Assembly (NCBI RefSeq): GCF_006738645.1
Contig: NZ_AP019700.1
Location: 5,576,351-5,640,350, forward strand
Direction: 5' to 3'
Length of the DNA stretch: 64,000 nt
From: Stella humosa
Lineage (GTDB): Bacteria; Pseudomonadota; Alphaproteobacteria; ATCC43930; Allostellaceae
Of the stretch, positions 34,624 to 43,789 are shown in pieces. The notes below the pieces were generated by a model. It was given only the letters and a program-made list of their open reading frames with translations, was not told where the DNA came from and ran no database searches. Every line of letters starts with the position of its first letter. The stretch's first letter is position 1. Made by a program: the position numbers and the translations under genes.

Positions 34624-35487
34624 ATGGCCGTTTTCCTCGACTACGACCAAGCCACGCTTGATCTACAATATAACGCTCGGGCAGCGGTTCCGGATCACCC
34701 CTCCGTGATTCAGCGCTGGGACGTGCGGGGTGCGGCTGCAGCGACGCGGCTGGAGGCGGTGCGCGACATCGCCTATGGCGACGGGATCCTGGAGACCCTC
34801 GACATCTATCGCCCGCCCGCCCCGGCCGGCAAGCCGGCACCCGTTCTGTTCTTCATCCACGGCGGCTACTGGCAGTGGCGCGACAAGAAGGATTTCGTTT
34901 TCCTTGCCGAGCCGTGGGTCGCTTCGGGCGTCGTCACCGTCATCGTCAACTACCCCCTGGCGCCGGCCGCCGGGATGGACGAGATCGTCGATGCCTGCCG
35001 GCGCGCCGTCGCCTGGACGGCCGGCCGCATCGCCCGCCATGGCGGTGATCCGCACGATATCTGGCTGGCCGGGCATTCCGCGGGCGGCCACCTGACCGCG
35101 GAGATGCTGGCGACCGACTGGCGGCGCTTCGGCTATGCCATGCCGCCGATCGCGGGCGGCCTGGCGATCAGTGGGCTGTACGAGTTGGAACCGATCCGGC
35201 GCACCTATCTCAACGACGTGCTGGGGATGGATGCCGAAACGGCCCGCCGCAACAGCCCGCTCCTCCACCCGCCGGGCGAGTGCCCGCCCCTGATCTGCGC
35301 CGTGGGTGGCGACGAGACGGCGGAGTTCCATCGCCAGCAGGCTGCCCTGGTCGAAGCCTGGAGCCGCGCCGGCCGGACGGTGGAGACCATGCCGCTGCCG
35401 GGCCGCAACCACTTCACCGTGCTCGACGCCTTCGCCGATCCCGGCCATCCGCTGTTTGTGGGCCTGCGCCAGCGCATGGGGAGCTGA
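34624..35487 (+). CDS. Alpha/beta hydrolase, arylformamidase/carboxylesterase type
   Basis: 287 residues. The oxyanion-hole motif HGGYW (about residue 79) and the nucleophile elbow AGHSAGGHL (about 152-160) place it in the HSL/kynurenine-formamidase-like group. The aspartate is probably in the CAVGGDETAEF region, and the histidine in PGRNHFTVLD. Two ATGs are possible, at 34618 and 34624; the second is chosen because AGGAG is then 6 nt upstream. No kynurenine genes are nearby, so the substrate is open. Confidence 0.82.
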   Translation: MAVFLDYDQATLDLQYNARAAVPDHPSVIQRWDVRGAAAATRLEAVRDIAYGDGILETLDIYRPPAPAGKPAPVLFFIHGGYWQWRDKKDFVFLAEPWVASGVVTVIVNYPLAPAAGMDEIVDACRRAVAWTAGRIARHGGDPHDIWLAGHSAGGHLTAEMLATDWRRFGYAMPPIAGGLAISGLYELEPIRRTYLNDVLGMDAETARRNSPLLHPPGECPPLICAVGGDETAEFHRQQAALVEAWSRAGRTVETMPLPGRNHFTVLDAFADPGHPLFVGLRQRMGS

Positions 35488-35584
35488 GAGGGGGGGCGGC
35501 GGCACCGGTGGCGAGGGGGTGGCGACGCGGCACCCCCTGTCATGCTAGGTTCGCTGCCCAGTGGCCGCGGAGCGACCGGAATCG

Positions 35585-36283
35585 ATGACCACCCAGAAGA
35601 CCGGCAAGCGACTTCTTCTCGTCGACGACGACGATGCCCTGCGCAGCTCGCTCGCCGAGCAGCTGACGCTCTATGAGGAATTTCAGGCGGCCGAGGCGGA
35701 AACCGCGGCCAAGGGGCTGGAGCGCGCCAAGGCCGAGCCGTTCGACCTGATCCTGCTCGATGTCGGCCTGCCCGACATGGACGGGCGCGACGCCTGCCGG
35801 CTGATGCGCCGCAATGGCGTGCGCTGCCCGGTGATCATGCTGACCGGGGCCGATAGCGAGGCAGACACCATTCTCGGCCTGGATGCCGGCGCCAACGACT
35901 ACGTCACCAAGCCGTTCCGCCTGGGGGTGTTGCTGGCGCGCATCCGCGCCCAGCTGCGCCAGCACGAGCAGAGCGAGGACGCCGTCTTCCAGGTCGGTCC
36001 CTACAGCTTCCGACCCAGCGCCAAGCTGATGACCGATGCCTCGGGCAAGAAGAAGATCCGCCTGACCGAGAAGGAGACGGCGATCCTGAAATACCTCTTC
36101 CGCGCCGGCGACCGCTCGATCGGGCGCGACCAGCTGCTGCACGAGGTCTGGGGCTACAATGCCGGCGTTACCACCCACACGCTGGAAACGCATGTCTATC
36201 GCCTGCGGCAGAAGATCGAGCGCGATCCGCAGAAGGCCGAGATCCTGGTGACCGATCCGGGTGGCTACCGCCTGGTGCCGTAG
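35585..36283 (+). CDS. OmpR/PhoB-type response regulator, orphan
   Basis: 232 residues. The receiver domain has the acidic pocket LLVDDDDAL (D14-D16), phospho-acceptor D59 (LILLDVGLPDMDG), T87 and K109. A linker and a winged-helix DNA-binding domain (about 135-230) follow, with LTEKETAILKYLF and THTLETHVYRLRQKIE. No histidine kinase is next to it. The ATG at 35585 is used; an upstream GTG at 35561 is possible. It overlaps the convergent MFS gene by 19 nt. Confidence 0.92.
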   Translation: MTTQKTGKRLLLVDDDDALRSSLAEQLTLYEEFQAAEAETAAKGLERAKAEPFDLILLDVGLPDMDGRDACRLMRRNGVRCPVIMLTGADSEADTILGLDAGANDYVTKPFRLGVLLARIRAQLRQHEQSEDAVFQVGPYSFRPSAKLMTDASGKKKIRLTEKETAILKYLFRAGDRSIGRDQLLHEVWGYNAGVTTHTLETHVYRLRQKIERDPQKAEILVTDPGGYRLVP

Positions 36284-37473
36284 CCGCCGGCGGCCCGGCC
36301 GGCCAGGATCAGCGGCAGCACCGCCATGATCGCCAGTACCGACAGGACGGTGACGAAGCCGGCGACGACCGCCCAGTCGCCGAACGTCGCGAAAGCCTGG
36401 GCATAAGCAACGGGCCCGGCGATCACGCCCAGGTTGCGGCCGGCCATCAGCACGCCAAAGGCATGCGCGCCGGCCCGGCCCGGCCCCAGGATCATGCCCG
36501 GCAGCGCGAAGAGGCAGGTCGGCGTGATCCCCGCCCCCATGGCGTACAGCACCAGTCCGGCGGCGCCGACCGGCCCGCCATCGAGCCACGGCATGGCGGC
36601 CCATACCACGGCCTGGGCGACCAAGCCCGCCAGGATGACGCTGGTCGGCCGGGCCCCGGCACGCAGCACCCAGCCGCCGACAAGGTTGAAGCCGCCCACC
36701 ACCACCACCGGCAGGGTATAGGCGACCACCGCCCCCTCGCGGCCCAGCCCGTAGCGGTCGATCAGCAGTTGGGGCAGCCAGGTCATGGTGCCGATATACT
36801 GGGCCGACCACAGCATGAAGACGATGGCGACCAGGATGATGGCGCGGCGCTCGCCGGCCGACGGCGGTGCCGAACCGGCCCCGCCCGGCCGCGCGCCGAG
36901 GTCGACCCGGCCCGAGCGATGGAGCGTCAGCGTCCAGGCGATCGCCGCCAGCGCGACGCCGATCGCCACCCACCACAATGGCTCCCACCGGCCGGATGCC
37001 AGGAACGGAATGGCGATCAGCCCGGCCGCCACCTGGCCGATGGGGATCCAGGTGGCGGTCAGGGCAGCGGCGATCGCCAGGTGGCGCGGGCCGGCATTGA
37101 CGGTGGCGAAAGTCGGACCCGCGATGGCCAGGATGGCGAAGCCAATTCCCTCCAGGGTGCGCGCGCCCAGCACGACCAGGCCGTCCTCGGGCCGTAGCAG
37201 GGTCAGGATGGTGCCCGCCAGCGTCAGCCCGAATGCCCCCATCAGGAACGGCAGGGCGCCGTGGCGCTGCATCCAGCGGCCAAGGTTCCATGACAGCACC
37301 AGGCCGGCCAGGGCGAAGACCGACATGAAGCCGCCGGCCAGCACCCGGTCATAGCCATAGCGGTCGATCATCAGCGGCAGGACGGGCGGCAGCTTGAACT
37401 GCTGAAAGGCAGCGACCACCGCGATCGCGAGGCCGAAGAGCACGCCGGTCCAGTTGGTGGGTTTGTCGGCCAT
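36265..37473 (-). CDS. Major facilitator superfamily transporter
   Basis: 402 residues with about 12 hydrophobic segments, a central charged loop (SGRVDLGARPGGAGSAPPSAGERRA, broken here at the middle of the protein) and short termini. The first segment is LFGLAIAVVAAFQQFKLPPVLPLM. Motif A is weak (GRWMQRHG). The family is close to cyanate/nitrate-like or aromatic-acid MFS by general look only. The substrate is unknown. The ATG at 37473 begins MADKPTNW just before the first segment; the frame is open upstream but unlike a coding region. Confidence 0.8.
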   Translation of the reverse strand: MADKPTNWTGVLFGLAIAVVAAFQQFKLPPVLPLMIDRYGYDRVLAGGFMSVFALAGLVLSWNLGRWMQRHGALPFLMGAFGLTLAGTILTLLRPEDGLVVLGARTLEGIGFAILAIAGPTFATVNAGPRHLAIAAALTATWIPIGQVAAGLIAIPFLASGRWEPLWWVAIGVALAAIAWTLTLHRSGRVDLGARPGGAGSAPPSAGERRAIILVAIVFMLWSAQYIGTMTWLPQLLIDRYGLGREGAVVAYTLPVVVVGGFNLVGGWVLRAGARPTSVILAGLVAQAVVWAAMPWLDGGPVGAAGLVLYAMGAGITPTCLFALPGMILGPGRAGAHAFGVLMAGRNLGVIAGPVAYAQAFATFGDWAVVAGFVTVLSVLAIMAVLPLILAGRAAGGYGTRR

Positions 37474-37574
37474 GGGGTCGGGCCCGAGTGTCGCGGACCC
37501 GCGACCGCGGCGCAACCACGCTCGCGATGCAACGCTGACGCGGACGGGCATCGCTGGTACGATCGCATCCGGCG

Positions 37575-38405
37575 ATGGGCGATCCGGCAATCAGCGTGAC
37601 TTTCTGGGGCGTGCGCGGCTCGATCGCGTGCGCGGGCCCCGACACGGCGCGCTACGGCGGCAACACGGCCTGCGTCGAGATGCGCTGCGGCGACCATCGC
37701 CTGATCTTCGATGCCGGCACCGGCATTCGCCCGTTGGGGCAGGCCATGGCGGCCGAACCGGCGATGCCCTTCGACCTGCTCTTCAGCCATACCCATCTCG
37801 ACCACGTGGTCGGGCTGCCGTTCTTCGCCCCTGCGATGATGTCCGGGCGCCAGCTCACGCTGCGCGCCGGCCACCTGTTACCTGGCCGCACGCTGGAGGG
37901 CGCGCTGCGGCAGATGATGACGCCGCCGCTCTTCCCCGTGCCGGTCGACATCTTTGCCGCCGATCTCGTCTTTGCCGATTTCCTCGCGGGCGAGACCCTG
38001 CATCCGCGGCCGGGCGTCACGATCCGCACCTGCCCCTTGCCGCATCCGGACGGCGCCACCGGCTATCGGGTGGAGCATGCCGGCCGATCCGTCGCCTACG
38101 TCACCGACCTGGAGCACCGGGCCGGCCTACGCGACCCGGCGGTACTGGACCTCGTCCGCGGCGCCGACCTGATGATCTATGACGCCACCTATACCGACGC
38201 GGAGTTCCCGGCCCGGATCGGCTGGGGCCATTCCACCTGGCAGGAGGCGCTGCGCATCGCGGACGCAGCCGATGTCGGCCGGGTCGTCCTTTTCCACCAC
38301 GATCCGTCCCATGACGATCGGTTCATGGACGGGGTCGCCCGCGATGCCGAACGGAGCCGCCCAGGGACGACGGTCGCGCGCGAAGGGATGACGATCGCGG
38401 TCTGA
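37575..38405 (+). CDS. MBL-fold metallo-hydrolase
   Basis: 276 residues of the metallo-beta-lactamase fold. The metal motif is FSHTHLDHVVGLPFF (about 74-88). It begins VTFWGVRGSIACAGPDTARYGGNTACVE, which matches the group that includes the PhnP/RNase Z-like phosphodiesterases. Later ligands are in AYVTDLEH and FHHDPSHDD. Substrate unknown. It is divergent from the MFS gene and convergent with the SGNH/TPR gene 6 nt away. Confidence 0.85.
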   Translation: MGDPAISVTFWGVRGSIACAGPDTARYGGNTACVEMRCGDHRLIFDAGTGIRPLGQAMAAEPAMPFDLLFSHTHLDHVVGLPFFAPAMMSGRQLTLRAGHLLPGRTLEGALRQMMTPPLFPVPVDIFAADLVFADFLAGETLHPRPGVTIRTCPLPHPDGATGYRVEHAGRSVAYVTDLEHRAGLRDPAVLDLVRGADLMIYDATYTDAEFPARIGWGHSTWQEALRIADAADVGRVVLFHHDPSHDDRFMDGVARDAERSRPGTTVAREGMTIAV

Positions 38406-38411
38406 TCGCAC

Positions 38412-39878
38412 CTACTGGCGGATCTGTGCCAGCAGCCAGTGGACCTGCGGGTGATCGGGCTGCAGCAGGAAACAGTCGGCGGCCGCCGCCAGGGCGGCTG
38501 CCCGGTCGCCGGCCGCCAAATGAGCCCGGGCCAGCCAGTGGCAAAGCTCCTCGGAATCGGACACCGCGTCCCGGCAGGCTCCCATGGCGTCGATCGCGCG
38601 ATGAAGCTGGCCCGCCGCCAGGAGGTTGTAGCCAAGATGGCTGACGAACAGCGCGTTGTCGGGAAAGAGTGCGACCGCGCGGGCCGCGGCCTCGAGCGAG
38701 TCGGCAGGCCGGCCCAGGTGCCGCAGGATGATGTTGAGCAGGTGCCAGTAGGCCGGGCGGTCGTCGCGCAGGCCAATTGCCGTCCGGACGGCCGCTTCCG
38801 CCTCGGCATGCCGGCCAGCCTCCATCAGGATCTGGCCCAGCCAGAAGTGATGAATGGGGTTCCCCGGATCGGCCAGGGCGCCCTGTTGTGCATTCTCCAG
38901 CGCGCGAACCACCGCCCCTTCCTGCCGGTCGATCTGGGCCGCCAGGGCCAGCCGACCGGGCTCGGAGGCGACATCGAAGGCATAGGTCTCGTAGGCGCCG
39001 AACGGCAGGTGGTCGCGCGGCGGAAACGGCAGGCGCCTTTCGGCCGTCTCCCAGACCAGGACATCGGGCCGCTCCTGGTCCACGACCTCGAACGGCAGCG
39101 ACTGCGGCGCGCTGATCCAGTCGACGCGGGCGAAGGTGGCATTGAGGAACGGGGCCAGTTCGGTGGCGAAGGAATCGCGGGGCACCAAGGCCCGGCCGGC
39201 TCCTTGGGCGCAGTCGTAGCGGACCCAGGAATCGCGGGCCGCGCCCACATGGTTGAAGGCCGGGCGGATATCGCGGCCGTCGATGGTCGGCACCGGCACC
39301 TCGATTGCGAGTTCCGGCTCGACCAGGGCGCCCATGTCGCCGAAGGATCGTCGGAAGCGAAAGGCGATGTCCCGCGCCGCCAGCGCCCGGCGCGCCGGGT
39401 CCGCCGGCAGCATCGCCATTAGCTGCCGATAGGCGAGGAACGCGCCATAGGCCGACCAGTGGGTGTCGTTCGCCTTGCAGACGTCGATGCCGCCGCGGGC
39501 GTCGATCAGTGCCTGCTCGGGGTTGACGAAGACGACGTTGTCCACCCCCGCGAACCGCGCCAGGAACTGTGCCGACAGCGAGGCCGGCGGCAGGTTGACG
39601 GCAGCGGGAAGCTGGTCGCGATAGATGGAGTGGGCGTCGGGACCGAGCAGGATGTGCAGCACGAGCCCCCGCCGCTTCAGCCTCCGGGCGCGCGTTTCCA
39701 GCGTCCGCTGCCAGCGTAAGGCCAGGGGCGACGGGAACGGCTCGCGCGCGGCCAGCGCCGCAATCGACGCGCCTTCATACTCCTCATAGAAGAGCCGGCC
39801 CGAAGGCCCGCGGAGGATGGACCGGGCCCGCCCGCGGAGCGCCGTCCGCTCGTCGGCAATGGCCAGCGGCGCGGTCAC
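38412..39878 (-). CDS. AlgX/AlgJ-like SGNH acyltransferase with C-terminal TPRs
   Basis: 488 residues from GTG at 39878, which forms a GTGA overlap with the ACP gene. Residues 1-320 match the SGNH-hydrolase-like domain of AlgJ/AlgX O-acetyltransferases. The aspartate and histidine are in NDTHWSAYGAFLAY (D138, H140), and the serine nucleophile is S236 in RDSFATELAPFLNATF. The region after about 330 is TPR-rich (AEAEAAVRTAIGL, DSLEAAARAVALFPDNALFVSHLGYNLLAAGQ). No signal peptide or anchoring helix is clear, unlike periplasmic AlgX. I infer transfer of an acyl group, possibly from the neighbouring ACP, to a glycan. Confidence 0.78.
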   Translation of the reverse strand: MTAPLAIADERTALRGRARSILRGPSGRLFYEEYEGASIAALAAREPFPSPLALRWQRTLETRARRLKRRGLVLHILLGPDAHSIYRDQLPAAVNLPPASLSAQFLARFAGVDNVVFVNPEQALIDARGGIDVCKANDTHWSAYGAFLAYRQLMAMLPADPARRALAARDIAFRFRRSFGDMGALVEPELAIEVPVPTIDGRDIRPAFNHVGAARDSWVRYDCAQGAGRALVPRDSFATELAPFLNATFARVDWISAPQSLPFEVVDQERPDVLVWETAERRLPFPPRDHLPFGAYETYAFDVASEPGRLALAAQIDRQEGAVVRALENAQQGALADPGNPIHHFWLGQILMEAGRHAEAEAAVRTAIGLRDDRPAYWHLLNIILRHLGRPADSLEAAARAVALFPDNALFVSHLGYNLLAAGQLHRAIDAMGACRDAVSDSEELCHWLARAHLAAGDRAAALAAAADCFLLQPDHPQVHWLLAQIRQ

Positions 39879-40134
39879 GCCGCACCCTCGGCCAGCATGT
39901 CGATCAACTGACCGACGTTGCGTGCCATCGTTGCCACCCGTTCGTCGATGCGGATGCCGAGCGCCCTTTCCAGCCGTAGCATCAGGATGGTGTGGGCCAG
40001 CGAATCCCATCCGTCGACGTCGTCGGCGGTGGTGTGGCGCCCGATCGCGGCGGCCGGCAGGTCGAAGGTTTCGGCGACCACCCCGATCACGGTGCGAGCC
40101 AGCACGGTGCGTGGCGGCTCCGCCTTGCCGCCCC

Positions 40135-40138
<4 letters not shown>
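39875..40138 (-). CDS. Acyl carrier protein
   Basis: 87 residues with the phosphopantetheine-attachment serine S46 in DVDGWDSLAHTILMLRLERALGI. It is a four-helix carrier domain. It overlaps the ligase gene by 4 nt at its start and the SGNH gene by 4 nt at its end, so the three are made together. This strongly suggests the ligase loads this carrier. It is not the fatty-acid AcpP, since the usual DSLD/TVEL context is absent. Confidence 0.9.
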
Positions 40139-41820
<1,682 letters not shown>

Positions 41821-41848
41821 CGGAGCTCCCTCCCCGCGTCATGGCTGG

Positions 41849-42559
41849 CTAGCCGGTCCGCCTGATCAGGTGCTCGGCCCGTTCGACGGCCTGCCGGTAG
41901 AGCTCCACCTCCTCGGGCATCCGCCCGAACGCCTCGACGCGCTCGCTGTCGGTGATGGTCGACAGCATCTCGTACTGCGCCCGCTCCTCGTCACCCGCGA
42001 ACAGGCGGCGTTCCCCGAGATTGATCTCGGGCAGGCTGCCGACATAGGGGTCGGCGCGATGGAAGCCGAAGAGACGCGAGAAAGCGAGGATGCCGGGCAG
42101 CAGCATCTCGTGGACGAAGAGGAACTCGTAGTCGGCGACGTCGCGCCCGGCCAGGTGGACCGGCTGGGCGCAGCGCACGTTCTCGTCGGACACGATGAAG
42201 TCGATCAGGCCCATCCGACCGCTGCGCAGGGCGGCCGCGCGCCAGCCAAGCCCACCGCGGACCGCGTCGTAGATCTCGTGCCGATACTGCGAGACGACGC
42301 GGTCGACCGGGTGGCGGACGCAGGCGATGTAGCGCGCGTCGGGCAGGGCCTCGGCGTATTTCGAATAGAGGAAGTGGCCGTGGATGCCCCAGAACCAGTG
42401 GCGCACGAAATCGAGATTGGCCAGCAGCCGCGGCTCGATGGTGCGGGCGTTGGCGTAGCCCTGGTCGTAGTCCCAGAGGATGCGGCGCCCGGAGCCGAAG
42501 TCGAACACGTAGCCCAGCATCGTGCCGGCGGTCTTGGGGATGTGGATCGAGACGAACAT
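41849..42559 (-). CDS. PAPS-dependent sulfotransferase family protein
   Basis: 236 residues. The 5'-phosphosulfate loop HIPKTAGT stands at residues 6-13, and the 3'-phosphate binding RHPVDRVVSQYRHEI at about 81-95. These two define the sulfotransferase 2/3 family, which moves sulfate from PAPS to hydroxyl groups of sugars or lipids. No membrane anchor is seen. It sits 13 nt downstream of a methyltransferase gene and 28 nt upstream of the acyl-AMP ligase gene, all on the minus strand. It likely modifies the same product. Confidence 0.85.
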   Translation of the reverse strand: MFVSIHIPKTAGTMLGYVFDFGSGRRILWDYDQGYANARTIEPRLLANLDFVRHWFWGIHGHFLYSKYAEALPDARYIACVRHPVDRVVSQYRHEIYDAVRGGLGWRAAALRSGRMGLIDFIVSDENVRCAQPVHLAGRDVADYEFLFVHEMLLPGILAFSRLFGFHRADPYVGSLPEINLGERRLFAGDEERAQYEMLSTITDSERVEAFGRMPEEVELYRQAVERAEHLIRRTG

Positions 42560-42572
42560 CGTGTGTACCGGG

Positions 42573-43736
42573 TCACGCGGGCCGGGCCCGCCGCTGGCGG
42601 CGCCGCCCCTTCTTCAAGACCAGCAGGTCCTGGTAGCCGAACATGCAGGGGTAGATCGCCTCGATGGCGAAATGTCGGGCGCAGACTGCGCGCGCCGTCT
42701 CGGCCGTCTGCTTGACGTTGCGATAGTAGTTGGAATCCGGAATCAGGCCGGCCAGGTCCTTGTTCGGCACGTCCCGGCCGACGCCCTTGGCCAGATAGTC
42801 GTCCAGCCAGGCGCGGTCGAGAAACTGCGAACTGTAGGCGACGGCGCTGTCGCCGGTGAAGGTCAGCAGCGCGATGCCCCCGGGCGCCAGGATCCGGTCG
42901 AGCTCGACCAGCCAGGCCTGCTGCACGGCCGGCGCCAGATGGGTCATCACCGAGATGCCGAAAACGAGGCCGAACTGCCCGTCGCCATAGACCGAGGGCG
43001 GCATCAGCGGCCCGTGGGCGAATGCGATTCCCGGCAGGTGGCTGGCCGCCCAGGCGATGTTGTCGGGATCGATGTCCGTGCCGTGGAGGGCGCCGGCGGC
43101 ACCGGCCTGGCGCAGGAAGCGAATGACCCGCCCATGGCCGGTGCCCCAGTCGAGGACGGCGCCCGCCTGCGGATCGAAGCCATGCAGCCGGGCGATCTCG
43201 ACGATGCGGAAGGCGTCGGCCGATGCCTGCGGCACCACGTTGTTGATCGTATGGAAGCGATGCACCCGGCTCAGCGCGGCCGCGCCGGGAAAGTTCTGCA
43301 TCTGCCCCAGGTCCTTGGGCACGAGGATGGTCGTGCGCAGCCGTTCGGCCACATCGTCCGGCCGGCCGGCGAAGTGAATGCGAAAGCGGAAGTCCTCCCC
43401 CTCATGGCGCGTGGCGGCGAGGTCGACGCGAAGTCGGAAGGCGCTGGCGCCGGCATTGGGCCAGTACCAGAACACCTGGCCGGCGGTGGGGTTGGCCAGC
43501 GGATAGTCGACCGCGAAGACGACGCCCGGCTCGGCCGACAGCGAAACCGCGGCGGGGTCGCCGTCGGGCGCCAGTATCAGCCCGGTTATGGTCAGCTCGC
43601 CGCCCTGCAGCGAGAAGCCCTGGACCGAGAACAGGGGGGCTGCCTGCAACGCGCGGATCTCGTCTGCGTGCAGCCCCCGCAATGAGGCCCTGGCCGGGGC
43701 GGCAGTCGACGCGAACTCAGCGATCCGGTTGCTCAT
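42573..43736 (-). CDS. SAM-dependent methyltransferase with N-terminal beta domain
   Basis: 387 residues. The SAM-binding core is GAVLDWGTGHGRVIRFLRQAG (about 200-220), followed by GTDIDPDNIAWAASHLP and a motif-III-like ILAPGGIALLTFTG. An N-terminal region of about 140 residues (LFSVQGFSLQGGELTITGLILAPDGDPAAVSL) looks like a beta-rich domain; such domains precede methyltransferases in some polysaccharide loci. It is the first gene of the minus-strand operon, 53 nt from the divergent glycosyltransferase. Confidence 0.82.
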   Translation of the reverse strand: MSNRIAEFASTAAPARASLRGLHADEIRALQAAPLFSVQGFSLQGGELTITGLILAPDGDPAAVSLSAEPGVVFAVDYPLANPTAGQVFWYWPNAGASAFRLRVDLAATRHEGEDFRFRIHFAGRPDDVAERLRTTILVPKDLGQMQNFPGAAALSRVHRFHTINNVVPQASADAFRIVEIARLHGFDPQAGAVLDWGTGHGRVIRFLRQAGAAGALHGTDIDPDNIAWAASHLPGIAFAHGPLMPPSVYGDGQFGLVFGISVMTHLAPAVQQAWLVELDRILAPGGIALLTFTGDSAVAYSSQFLDRAWLDDYLAKGVGRDVPNKDLAGLIPDSNYYRNVKQTAETARAVCARHFAIEAIYPCMFGYQDLLVLKKGRRRQRRARPA

Positions 43737-43789
43737 GAAAGCCGCCCATTGCCATCCGACCCAGTGATGGTAATTATCTAGAGGATAAT

